Source: an uncultured Eubacteriales bacterium (GTDB taxonomy: Bacteria; Bacillota; Clostridia; Oscillospirales; CAG-272). Taken from it: a stretch of 13,831 bases of DNA. The position numbers and the translations under genes were made by a program. Under the pieces are notes generated by a model. It made no database searches and was not told the origin of the DNA. It saw only the letters and a list, made by a program, of their open reading frames with translations. The stretch covers positions 1-13,831 of the forward strand of contig CAKSLQ010000018.1 in the NCBI GenBank assembly GCA_934467415.1. Reading direction: 5' to 3'. Shown piece by piece: positions 1-6,812 of the stretch (its first letter is position 1; each line of letters begins with the position of its first letter).

Positions 1-229
1 CCTCGGCGTGACGACCAGCGAAAAGACCTTCCGCAAGCTCGCCCTCTCCTGGGGCGTGACGCCGGTGCTCTGCGAGCAGCTGAACTCGACCGATGTGCTG
101 TTCTACCGCGCAAAGCAGCTGGCCAAGGACGCCTTCGACCTGCGCTGCGGCGACCTCATCGTCGTCACCGGCGGCATCACCAACGGCCGCTCCGGCAACA
201 CGGATCTGATTAAGGTAGAAAAGATATAA
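1..229 (+). CDS. pyk: Pyruvate kinase, C-terminal fragment (5' end outside window)
   Basis: Pyruvate kinase converts phosphoenolpyruvate and ADP to pyruvate and ATP, the last step of glycolysis, in the cytoplasm. Only about the last 75 residues are present; the frame is open from base 2 to the TAA at 227-229. The visible part is the C-terminal alpha/beta domain: a TTSEKTFRKLALSWGV segment, then LNSTDVLFYRAKQLAKDAF, then the closing strand GDLIVVTGG with the glycine-rich loop and the final TDLIKVEKI. This order is typical of the end of bacterial pyruvate kinases. The protein stops at the usual end of that domain, so the extra PEP-utiliser domain carried by some Firmicute enzymes is absent. A GTG at 8 lies inside the domain and is not a real start. 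No clear terminator follows; a repeat-rich stretch begins about 70 bp downstream. The family call is confident although partial. Confidence 0.93.
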   Translation, partial: LGVTTSEKTFRKLALSWGVTPVLCEQLNSTDVLFYRAKQLAKDAFDLRCGDLIVVTGGITNGRSGNTDLIKVEKI

Positions 230-320
230 AATAAAGGGGTTTTCAAATGCGGCGGGAGACAGACGGCGCCCTACAGGTGTGTGTGGAATTCTCAGCAAAT
301 CGGTAGGGGTCATGGCGACC

Positions 321-395
321 GGAACGCAAGCGTTCCTAAGGAGTTTTTCTTCGTCGGCTGAACACCGACGATTTCGCGATGCGAAACCGAAAAAC
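321..395. repeat. Small hairpin plus three-way-junction inverted-repeat element
   Basis: A perfect hairpin GGAACGC-AA-GCGTTCC (321-336) is followed by an outer stem GTTTTTC (343-349) with GAAAAAC (389-395). Inside that stem sit two more perfect hairpins: TCGTCGG with CCGACGA (351-371) and TTTCGC-GAT-GCGAAA (372-386). As RNA or single-stranded DNA this folds into a compact three-way junction with almost no unpaired bases. The T-run at 344-348 belongs to the outer stem, so this does not look like a plain rho-independent terminator for pyk. The function is unknown, and only one copy is visible in the window. Confidence 0.6.
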
Positions 396-420
396 ATCCC
401 GGCGACGACTCGGCTCTTAG

Positions 421-582
421 CCTTCCCCCTTGGGGGAAGGTGGCGCGTTAGCGCCGGATGAGGGGTAGCCATTCGTCAGAATGGCGTCTCTACAGCGCAA
501 AACGAGGCTGCTTAGACGGATGCTGACGCATCCTACCCCTCATCAGTCAACTTCGTTGACAGCTTCCCCCAAGGGGGAAGCC
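421..582. repeat. Palindromic multi-hairpin element, copy 1 (divergent)
   Basis: The element is an imperfect inverted repeat. Its left arm is a C-rich/G-rich hairpin CCTTCCCCC-TT-GGGGGAAGG (421-440) plus hairpin GGCGC-GTTA-GCGCC (442-455). The centre is bounded by a perfect 12-bp stem, GATGAGGGGTAG (457-468) with CTACCCCTCATC (533-544). Its right arm is hairpin GTCAAC-TTC-GTTGAC (546-560) plus GCTTCCCCC-AA-GGGGGAAGC (562-581). The centre holds further hairpins, GCCATT with AATGGC (468-485) and GGATG with CATCC (518-533). The arm hairpins are equivalent in position but differ in sequence. It shares the architecture of the copies at 4323 and 13528 but has a different consensus and a longer centre. 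It encodes no protein. It resembles REP/BIME-like or MITE-like dispersed repeats. Confidence 0.7.
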
Positions 583-664
583 TTGGTTAGAATGGTACGG
601 CAACGGGGCGTCGTGGGCGCCGCCCCCTACCGGGTATTCTGCGTCTTTCGACTCACCCATTGCT

Positions 665-711
665 GGGGGAGGCTTTCCCCCAAAAACTTTCGCGAAAGGA
701 CGGTGCCTCCC
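665..711 (+). promoter_or_regulatory. Competing inverted repeats around the ribosome binding site of the 713 gene
   Basis: GGGGGA (665-670) can pair with TCCCCC (676-681) as a tight hairpin. Alternatively, GGGAGGC (667-673) can pair with GCCTCCC (705-711), which ends one base before the ATG at 713 and encloses the likely Shine-Dalgarno AAAGGA (695-700). The two pairings share bases and exclude each other. This is a possible translational switch, but GC-rich DNA makes chance pairing easy, so it is only a candidate. Confidence 0.25.
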
Positions 712-712
712 T

Positions 713-1783
713 ATGAAACGACTTCTGCGCGCGGCGGCGCTGCTCCTTGCCGCGCTGCTCTGCCTACTGCCCGCGGCGGCGGCCGGGCGCGCCTCGCTCT
801 ACATCGGCGACGACGCCTACCGCGACGACTCGCTCTCCCCCTTTATCGAGGCCGCGGGCAAACAGCTCGTTCCCCTCGCCGCCTTTGCCGAATTTGACGC
901 GCTCACGCTCACCGTGTCCGAGTCGCTCGGCTCGGCACTGCTCGAGGGCGAGGACGGCGTCTACCTCTCGATCAGCCTGAACCTCGGCGAGAGCCTCGAC
1001 GAGACGGGCGCGATGCACACGATCGCACTCTACCGCTACGGCGGCGAGCTCTACGTCGAGCCGACCGCAATCTGCGAAAAATTCGGCCTCTCCTTTGAGA
1101 CGGCCTACGCCGCCGACGGCTACCTCCGCGCGCGGCTGACCGACGGCAGTGAAACGCTGACCTTCCCCGAGCTGCTCGCCGCCTATGACACGCACGGCGG
1201 CGGCGCGCAGTTCACGCCGGAAATCGTCACCTCCCGCACGATGGACGGCACGTTTCTGCACCCGATCTTCTTAAATCCGGGCGCGGCCGCCATCCCCGGC
1301 CTTGTCCGCCTGCTCGGACGGCACAGCGCGACCTTCGCGCTCGACCCGGCGGCAATCGGGCTCTACACGGACGTGCTGCCGCTGATCTATGCCTCCGGAC
1401 ACACGGTCGCCTACTACGCGGACGCCGCAGCGCTGGCCGCACCCGCCGCCTTTGCGGACGAGATGGACAGCGCAAACGACCGCCTGTTCGCCCTGCTCGG
1501 CAAGACCTCGCGCATCTACGTCTCCACCGAGCTTGCGTCAAACATCCCCGCGATCGACGGCTACTTCAAAAAGGCCTGCCGCATGAACCTCGTTGCCGAC
1601 GACCTCTCCAGCGAGCGCATGACGAAGATGGCGCTCACCGAGTCGCCGAACAACGGCATCTTCAACTTCTCCCTCTCGACCGACGCGGACACCCGCGCGC
1701 TGTACAGCGGCTTTTTCAGAAAATTCGACACCTACCCCGCGCTTCGCTCCATGCCTCTGACCGAAGCCGGCGCGGACCAGTAA
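713..1783 (+). CDS. Secreted protein with copper-amine-oxidase-N-like repeats and a degenerate polysaccharide-deacetylase-like half
   Basis: This protein of 356 residues has no function I can name. Residues 1 to about 24 form a signal peptide: a basic start (MKRLLR), a long Ala/Leu core and an AAA-type cleavage site. Residues about 28-150 resemble two copies of the copper amine oxidase N-terminal-like module, with the typical 'LVPLAAFAEFDA' and 'GELYVEPTAICEKFGL' segments; this module is common in exported Firmicute proteins and does not bind copper there. From about residue 170 the order resembles a NodB-type polysaccharide deacetylase core: a strand 'ATFAL', then 'LIYASGHTVAYYAD' in place of the usual 'GHEIGNHT'. 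The metal-binding Asp-Asp and His-x-x-x-His motifs are missing, so catalysis is unlikely. The RBS AAAGGA lies 12 bp upstream of the ATG, which is rather far. It ends 21 bp before walR and is probably co-transcribed with it, suggesting an envelope role. The domain assignment is by eye. Confidence 0.7.
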   Translation: MKRLLRAAALLLAALLCLLPAAAAGRASLYIGDDAYRDDSLSPFIEAAGKQLVPLAAFAEFDALTLTVSESLGSALLEGEDGVYLSISLNLGESLDETGAMHTIALYRYGGELYVEPTAICEKFGLSFETAYAADGYLRARLTDGSETLTFPELLAAYDTHGGGAQFTPEIVTSRTMDGTFLHPIFLNPGAAAIPGLVRLLGRHSATFALDPAAIGLYTDVLPLIYASGHTVAYYADAAALAAPAAFADEMDSANDRLFALLGKTSRIYVSTELASNIPAIDGYFKKACRMNLVADDLSSERMTKMALTESPNNGIFNFSLSTDADTRALYSGFFRKFDTYPALRSMPLTEAGADQ

Positions 1784-1804
1784 CCTGTGGGAAAGGACAA
1801 ACGA

Positions 1805-2509
1805 ATGGGAAACGAAAAGAGACGCATCCTCATCGTGGAGGACGAAAAAAACATCGCGATGCTGCTCTCCTTCAACCTCGGGCGCGCGGGCTTTGAGACC
1901 GATGTGGCCGAGGACGGCGAGCTCGGCCTGCGCAAAGCGCTCTCCGACAAATTCGACATCGTGCTGCTCGACATCATGCTGCCGAAGCTGGACGGCTTCC
2001 GCGTGCTGGAGGGCATCCGCACGCGCAGCGACGTGCCGGTCATCATGGTGACGGCGCGCGACGACGAGAAGGACAAGATCCTCGGCCTTGAAAACGGCGC
2101 GGACGACTACATCACCAAGCCCTTCTCGATCAACGAGGTCATCGCGCGCATCCGCGCAAACATCCGCCGCCACAAGGACGAGGTGGTGGGCGGGAGCGAG
2201 GCGGACGGCGGCGTGCTGACCGTGCGCGGTCTCTCCATCGACAAGAGCCGCTATGCCGCGCGGCGCGGCGACGTCGAGCTGGAGCTTTCCAAAAAGGAAT
2301 ACGAGCTGCTGCTCTTCCTCATGCAGAACCCCGGCGTGCCGTTCTCGCGCGAGGACCTGCTCGAAAAGGTCTGGGGCTACGGCGACTTCCTCGGCGATGT
2401 CAACACGGTGGACGTGACGGTCTCCCGCCTGCGCAAGAAGCTGGAGCGCGACCCGTCAAACCCCGAATACCTCATCACCAAGCGCGGCGTCGGCTACTAC
2501 ATCCAGTAA
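1805..2509 (+). CDS. walR: WalR-like OmpR/PhoB-family response regulator
   Basis: This cytoplasmic DNA-binding response regulator is the output half of the WalK/WalR pair that controls cell-wall turnover genes in low-GC Gram-positives. Its 234 residues hold a receiver domain (about 6-120) with acidic pair E12/D13, phospho-acceptor D56 in 'VLLDIMLP', T83 and K105 of 'ITKPF'. A winged-helix effector domain (about 140-234) ends in 'VTVSRLRKKLE' and 'LITKRGVGYYIQ'. I chose the ATG at 1805 because GAAAGGA (1791-1797) lies 7 bp upstream; a GTG at 1787 would add six residues but has no RBS. The kinase gene follows after 12 bp. The OmpR-family call is certain. The WalR identity rests mainly on the walK, yycH-like and yycI neighbours, because PhoP/PhoB-type regulators look similar. 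No WalR-type binding site was convincingly found in the window. Confidence 0.9.
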   Translation: MGNEKRRILIVEDEKNIAMLLSFNLGRAGFETDVAEDGELGLRKALSDKFDIVLLDIMLPKLDGFRVLEGIRTRSDVPVIMVTARDDEKDKILGLENGADDYITKPFSINEVIARIRANIRRHKDEVVGGSEADGGVLTVRGLSIDKSRYAARRGDVELELSKKEYELLLFLMQNPGVPFSREDLLEKVWGYGDFLGDVNTVDVTVSRLRKKLERDPSNPEYLITKRGVGYYIQ

Positions 2510-2521
2510 GGCGGGGCGGCT

Positions 2522-4300
2522 ATGTACAGAGGTCTGTATTTCAAGATCATCCTGATCCTCGTCATCTTCATTCTGATCGTCATGAGCGTGGTGGGCGCGG
2601 TGCTCATCAGCAGCGTGCTGGGCTATTACAACGACCAGTTTTCGTCCTGCATGGCGCAGAACCTTGAGGGCGACGCACAGCTGCGGCAATATCTCGAGGC
2701 CGCGATGGCCGACGGGGACGCGGACTTTGCCGCGAAGCAGAAGTCCATCCTCGCCTCCTACGCCTCGCGCCTCGGCATCGACGACTACCGCAACTATTAC
2801 ATCCTCGATGCGGACGGCGGCTTTCTCGACGGCAGCGACACGGCGGGCGGCGAAGCCCTCGCCGAGACGCCCAACCTCGTCGCCGCGATAAACGGCCGCC
2901 TCGGCAGCGAGAACTCCGCCGGCAGCGACTACGCGGATTATGCGCTCCCGCTCACGGTCGGCGACACCTCCTGCATCATCTATCTGCGTGACACGCAGGA
3001 CGAGCTGCACGAGATCAACTGGATGCTGTTCTCCATCATTTTGCAGGCGCTGTTTGTCGGCCTGCTCATCGCGATTCTGCTCTCCTTCTTCCTCGCCCGC
3101 GCGATCTCCATGCCGCTGTCCCGCCTGACCGAGGGCGTGCAGCGCGTGGCAAAGGGCGACTTCAAGGACAAGATCAGCGTGCATTCCAGCGACGAGATCG
3201 GCGTGCTGACCGAAAACTTCAACACGATGAGCCGGATGCTGGAGGAAAACCTCGACGAGATCAACGGCGAGCGCGAGAAGCTGGAGACCGTGCTTTCCTG
3301 CCTCAAGGACGCGGTCATCACGTTCGGCCAGGACGGCCGGCCGCTCCAGATCAACCGCGCGGCCACCGATCTGTTTGCCGATGCGAAGCGGGAGGAGCTG
3401 ACGCTCGACTACATTTTCAGCCTGCTGCACTATGAGGGCGGCGGCATCGACATTTCGCTCGACGACGGCGGCGACGTGCCCGCCGTGCGCTACAACGGCA
3501 AGGTCTACGAGCTCTATTTCGGCAACATCCGCTACCGCGACGCGTCGAGTATGCGCGAGGGCGTGATCCTCGTCATCCACGACGTGACGCAGAGCTATGA
3601 GCTGGACCGCAGCCGCCGCGAGTTTGTCGCCAACGCCTCGCACGAGCTGCGCACGCCGCTGACCACCATCAAGATGGTCATCGAGGCGCTTGCGGGCGAC
3701 GAGGGCGTGACGAAAAACGAGATGAACAAGAGCTTTCTCGACATGGCGGAGACCGAAAGCACCCGTATGGAGCTGCTCATCAAAAATCTGCTCACCCTCT
3801 CCCAGCTCGACAGCAAGACCATGAGCTTCAACGTGCGCGAATTTGACCTCGAGGAGTCGATTGCCTACCTCGCAAAGTCACTGGCGGTCAACGCCTCGGC
3901 GCACGGACACAAGCTGACCTTTGACGGCGCATATGACCCGGTGATCATCCGCGGCGACAGGATCCGCATCGAGCAGATCCTCATCAACATCACGTCCAAC
4001 GCGATCAAGTACACGCCGGACGGCGGACGGATCAGCCTGCGGCTGCACGACCTCGGCGACCGCGCGGAGGTCACAATCACCGACAACGGCGTGGGCATCC
4101 CCGCAGAGGACATCCCGCACCTGTTTGAGCGCTTCTACCGCGTGGAAAAGGCGCGGTCGAGCGACAAGGGCGGCACGGGTCTCGGCCTTGCCATCGCGCG
4201 GGAGTTTGCCGCCGCACACGGCGGCGACATCCGCGTCTCCAGCATCGTCGGCAAGGGGACGACGTTTACCGTGACCCTGCCGAAGCAGGGCAAGCTGTAA
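2522..4300 (+). CDS. walK: WalK-like sensor histidine kinase
   Basis: This membrane sensor kinase phosphorylates the adjacent WalR-like regulator. Its 592 residues follow the WalK plan: TM1 (about 7-33), an extracytoplasmic sensor of about 130 residues, TM2 (about 167-192), a HAMP linker ('SMPLSRLTEGVQRVAKGDF'), a cytoplasmic PAS domain (about 247-360), and a HisKA dimerisation domain with phospho-acceptor H374 in 'NASHELRTPLTTIK'. The ATPase domain has the N box 'NITSNAIKYTP' (N489, N493), 'DNGVGIP' (D521), the F box 'LFERFYRV' and 'GGTGLGLAIA' (from G550). All catalytic motifs are intact. The length is close to the Bacillus protein of about 610 residues. The RBS is weak (GGCGGGG) and the gene starts 12 bp after walR, consistent with translational coupling. 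Related PhoR kinases share this layout; the YycH/YycI-like genes downstream favour WalK. Confidence 0.9.
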   Translation: MYRGLYFKIILILVIFILIVMSVVGAVLISSVLGYYNDQFSSCMAQNLEGDAQLRQYLEAAMADGDADFAAKQKSILASYASRLGIDDYRNYYILDADGGFLDGSDTAGGEALAETPNLVAAINGRLGSENSAGSDYADYALPLTVGDTSCIIYLRDTQDELHEINWMLFSIILQALFVGLLIAILLSFFLARAISMPLSRLTEGVQRVAKGDFKDKISVHSSDEIGVLTENFNTMSRMLEENLDEINGEREKLETVLSCLKDAVITFGQDGRPLQINRAATDLFADAKREELTLDYIFSLLHYEGGGIDISLDDGGDVPAVRYNGKVYELYFGNIRYRDASSMREGVILVIHDVTQSYELDRSRREFVANASHELRTPLTTIKMVIEALAGDEGVTKNEMNKSFLDMAETESTRMELLIKNLLTLSQLDSKTMSFNVREFDLEESIAYLAKSLAVNASAHGHKLTFDGAYDPVIIRGDRIRIEQILINITSNAIKYTPDGGRISLRLHDLGDRAEVTITDNGVGIPAEDIPHLFERFYRVEKARSSDKGGTGLGLAIAREFAAAHGGDIRVSSIVGKGTTFTVTLPKQGKL

Positions 4301-4322
4301 AAATCCGAAGCAAAGCAATCAA

Positions 4323-4436
4323 GCCTCCCTTGTGCAAAGGGAGGTGTCGCCGAACGGCGACGGAGGGATTGTTACAAAGCCACGGAACAACCCCTAAGGC
4401 GTGTTCCACGCCAGCTCCCCTTGCACAGGGGAGCCG
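4323..4436. repeat. Palindromic multi-hairpin element, copy 2
   Basis: Five nested stems occupy about 114 bp between walK and the yycH-like gene. H1 is CCTCCCTT (4324-4331) with AAGGGAGG (4337-4344). H2 is GTCGCC-gaac-GGCGAC (4346-4361). The central stem is AGGGATTGTT (4364-4373) with AACAACCCCT (4386-4395), having one mismatch. H3 is GGCGTG-ttc-CACGCC (4398-4412). H4 is GCTCCCCT (4414-4421) with AGGGGAGC (4427-4434). The sequence from H1 through the centre and H4 is almost identical to the copy at 13528, but H2 and H3 differ and remain paired. No T-run follows on either strand, so it is not a standard terminator. No target-site duplication is evident. Confidence 0.8.
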
Positions 4437-4471
4437 AAAATTCCCCCACAACCTTTGAAAGGAGAACGGTC

Positions 4472-5854
4472 ATGGAAAAATGCAAAACGATCCTGCTTGC
4501 CTGCCTGATCGTTCTCATGCTCGCGGCTGCGGGCATCTACATCGGCGGCTCGCAGCTTGCGGCGGGCGGCGCGGCCGACGTCCGCACCGCGCTGCCGAAC
4601 GGCGCCGTCCCGGTCGGGACGGACGCGCCCGCCGTGCGCACACTGCGCGACGCGGGGCTGCTCGTCCCCGAGGCGGCCGTGGTCTCCTATGCGGGGGCTT
4701 CGGTCGGCGCTTACGCGCATGACATTCCGGCCGCGCTGACGACGCTGGCCTTCCCGCTGATCCATCAGGCGCTGGAGAGCGGCGCGGCGCTGTCGGCAAC
4801 CGACCGCGCGGCCGTCACGGCCGCCGCCGCGGGCGACTGCATCTACCTGCGCCTGCCCGGCGCGCTGCCCTATCAGCTGCTCTACGCGCTGACCGGCGAC
4901 ATCGACAAAGCGGCCGCGGCCGACTTTGCGATCAGCGCCGACACGCTGCTCCTCGCCTTCGACGGGGACGGCGCGGGGCATCTCTACCTCGCGGGCGGCG
5001 GCGTCTGCGCCGTCTCGGACAAGCCGGTCACGGTGCGCGCGGGCGCGCTGGCCGCACTGGCCGCGAGCGACGCGCTGACCGAAATGCGGCTGACCGACAA
5101 CCTCGTCCCCGTCGGCGAAGCGTCGGTGACGGCATTTGCGCTCACGATCGAGGACGGCGGCGAACACCCGCTGCAAAGCGAGGCGGGCAGCGCGCTGCTC
5201 GCGCTGTTCGGCTTCAATCCCGACCGCCACCGCCTGTCCGCCCAGACGGTCGTCGAGCCGCACGGCAGCCTCTCGGTGAACCGCACCCGCGCGCTTTTTG
5301 CAGCCTCGCGGGACGGCGGCATCCCGATCACCGCCTTCTTGGAAGACGGCAAGGACGTGCGCGACATCGACATCTACGACATTCTCACGGCGGCGGCGGC
5401 CTTTGCCGAGCGGCTGCGCACCGCTTCCCCCGAAAATTTCGGCGGCGCAGCGACGCCGTTCTTAAAGAGCTTTGTCCGGGACGGCGACGGCTACACCGTG
5501 TCGTTCGGCCTTGTCTTTGACGGCATCGAGCTCTGCGGCGCGGCGGACGGCTTTCTGACGCTGACCTCGTCCGGCGGCATGCTCACCTCCGTCACCGCGC
5601 GCCGCCTCTGCATCGCGCGCGCGGGGCTTGCGCTCACGCTGTTTCCCGCCGGATGGCAGTATGCCGCGGCGGCAAAGCACGCCGGGGAAGACGGTATCCG
5701 CACCCTGCGCCTGCTCTACGAGGCGGAAACACTGCCCGCCGTATGCGACGCGGCCTTTTACTGCGACCGCCTCCCCTTTGATGCGGCGCCGGCAGAATCC
5801 GCCGCCGTGAGCGTCTCCCTCATCGGCCGGGACGAAAGCGAGGCGGCGCAATGA
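4472..5854 (+). CDS. YycH-like membrane-anchored WalK accessory protein (divergent)
   Basis: This protein of 460 residues has a short basic N-terminus and one membrane segment (about residues 5-26), followed by a large extracytoplasmic Ala-rich region, so the topology is N-in/C-out. In Bacillus, YycH has this topology and position and, with YycI, modulates WalK through membrane contacts. I assign it by position (walR-walK-this-yycI), length and topology; no signature motif of the family is clear to me, and the sequence is strongly divergent and GC-driven. The ATG at 4472 is preceded by GAAAGGAG (4457-4464) at 7 bp; an upstream TTG at 4421 lies inside the repeat element and is rejected. Its last codons overlap the next gene by 4 bp (ATGA), which implies translational coupling with yycI. 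The gap of 171 bp after walK is mostly repeat element, so co-transcription with walRK is likely but not proven. Confidence 0.65.
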   Translation: MEKCKTILLACLIVLMLAAAGIYIGGSQLAAGGAADVRTALPNGAVPVGTDAPAVRTLRDAGLLVPEAAVVSYAGASVGAYAHDIPAALTTLAFPLIHQALESGAALSATDRAAVTAAAAGDCIYLRLPGALPYQLLYALTGDIDKAAAADFAISADTLLLAFDGDGAGHLYLAGGGVCAVSDKPVTVRAGALAALAASDALTEMRLTDNLVPVGEASVTAFALTIEDGGEHPLQSEAGSALLALFGFNPDRHRLSAQTVVEPHGSLSVNRTRALFAASRDGGIPITAFLEDGKDVRDIDIYDILTAAAAFAERLRTASPENFGGAATPFLKSFVRDGDGYTVSFGLVFDGIELCGAADGFLTLTSSGGMLTSVTARRLCIARAGLALTLFPAGWQYAAAAKHAGEDGIRTLRLLYEAETLPAVCDAAFYCDRLPFDAAPAESAAVSVSLIGRDESEAAQ

Positions 5855-6708
5855 ACTGGAAATACATCAAGAGCTTTCTCATCCTGCTGGTCGTCGCCGT
5901 GGACATCCTGCTCATCCGCTTCTGCATCGGCTACTACACGGCGCGCGGCTACACGGCGCGCAGCACGGCGGAGGACGCGGCGGAGATCCTTGCACAGAGC
6001 GGGATCGAGGTCTCGCCCGACCTGCTTGCCGTGCGCGCGGACCGCGCGCCGGAGCGCCGCTGTGCCTATGCGCGCGAGGACTATGCGCGCCTTGTGCTCG
6101 GTCTGCTGACCGAGGACGCGGTCACGGGCATTTTCCGTCTTCCGGACGGCATCCGCGCTGTCACGGCGGTGGGCGACACCATCCTGCTCGGAGACGATCT
6201 GTCGATCGACTTTCGCGCCGCGGGACGTGACGCCGCGATCATCGAGGCAGCCTGCACCAAGGGCTACCCCGCGACGGCGGATACGTCGGCGGTGCGCAGC
6301 GCGCTTGAGACGCTGCTCGGCCTGCCGGAGGGCGGGGCGAAAAGCATCCCGGCGACCACCGCCGACGGCTATGTATTCTTCACGGTGCGGGCCGAGGCGG
6401 GCGGCATCCCGCTCTCGCTCGGCGACTGCGTGTTTGCCTACCTCGGCACGGAGCTGGTCTTTGCAAAAGGCAGCTACCTCTTTCTCGCCACCGCGGCGGC
6501 GGACGACGAACCTCTTCTGACCCGCGTCAATATACTGCTTAGTGAACGGCGGCGCGGCGCGGTCGGCCGGGTGGAGGAGATCTCGCTCTGCTATGCGCCC
6601 TACGAGGACGACGCGGAGGGGACGCTCCTGCTGCTCCCCGCCTACCGCGTGTGCTATGCGGACGGCAGCAGCTCGGTCGTGAATGCGCGCAGTGGAGAAA
6701 AATATTGA
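5851..6708 (+). CDS. yycI: YycI-like WalK regulatory membrane protein
   Basis: This protein of 285 residues starts 'MNWKYIKSFLILLVVAVDILLI', which closely matches the typical YycI opening: a Met-Asp/Asn-Trp start, a short basic stretch and a single membrane helix at about 6-28. The rest is extracytoplasmic; YycI and YycH form a complex on the outside of the membrane that adjusts WalK activity (known in Bacillus and Staphylococcus). The extracytoplasmic part shows the expected pattern with little residue identity. Its ATG overlaps the stop of the preceding yycH-like gene (ATGA, 5851-5854), and the RBS is a GAGG within the end of that gene. The TGA stop at 6706-6708 overlaps the -35 box of the murA promoter. 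No yycJ/walJ hydrolase gene follows, unlike in Bacillus. Confidence 0.78.
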   Translation: MNWKYIKSFLILLVVAVDILLIRFCIGYYTARGYTARSTAEDAAEILAQSGIEVSPDLLAVRADRAPERRCAYAREDYARLVLGLLTEDAVTGIFRLPDGIRAVTAVGDTILLGDDLSIDFRAAGRDAAIIEAACTKGYPATADTSAVRSALETLLGLPEGGAKSIPATTADGYVFFTVRAEAGGIPLSLGDCVFAYLGTELVFAKGSYLFLATAAADDEPLLTRVNILLSERRRGAVGRVEEISLCYAPYEDDAEGTLLLLPAYRVCYADGSSSVVNARSGEKY

Positions 6709-6734
6709 CGCACCCGTATCCGGTATGGTATACT
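6705..6734 (+). promoter_or_regulatory. Sigma-A-type promoter for murA
   Basis: TTGACG (6705-6710), an 18-bp spacer, then TATACT (6729-6734). The -35 box overlaps the yycI stop codon. Transcription would start near 6741 and give a leader of about 70 nt before the murA ATG. This lets murA be expressed separately from the walRK cluster, in addition to any read-through. Confidence 0.75.
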
Positions 6735-6812
6735 TGTAAGTTGGGTAATCCCGTGCATCCCGCGCGGCGGCTGCCCATCTGCCCCACCGAAATTTCGAGA
6801 GGAATCTGAGCT

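Larger units (their letters stand above)
230..712. other. Non-coding, repeat-rich intergenic region between pyk and the envelope cluster
   Basis: This stretch of about 480 bp has no convincing gene. Open frames at 279-461 and 481-897 match no family I recognise and are made of the inverted repeats themselves. It holds a hairpin at 321-336, a three-way-junction element at 343-395, a larger palindromic element at 421-582, a GC hairpin at 605-626 (GGGGCG with CGCCCC), and a distant inverted pair CGGTAGGGG (301-309) with CCCCTACCG (624-632) that brackets most of these. I see no good sigma-A promoter for the downstream gene, so where its transcription starts is unknown. Confidence 0.75.

Noticed and set aside
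279..461. Open frame of 60 codons on + after pyk
   Set aside because: It consists of inverted-repeat sequence, has no RBS and matches no recognised family.
481..897. Open frame of 138 codons on + overlapping the 713 gene
   Set aside because: It runs through the palindromic element, has no RBS, its protein is low-complexity Arg-rich, and it overlaps a gene with a clear signal peptide in another frame.
2456..3643. Long open frame of 395 codons on - opposite walK
   Set aside because: It is antisense to a gene with all kinase motifs; long antisense frames are expected from GC-rich third positions, and its Val/Ala/Asp-rich product has no recognisable domain.
4323..4436. Hairpin element as a rho-independent terminator of walK
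   Set aside because: Neither the last hairpin on + nor the first hairpin on - is followed by a T-run.
6731..6755. Possible WalR box near the murA promoter (TGTAAG...TAATCC)
   Set aside because: The first half-site departs from the TGT(A/T)A(A/C/T) consensus at the last base and the second half does not match.
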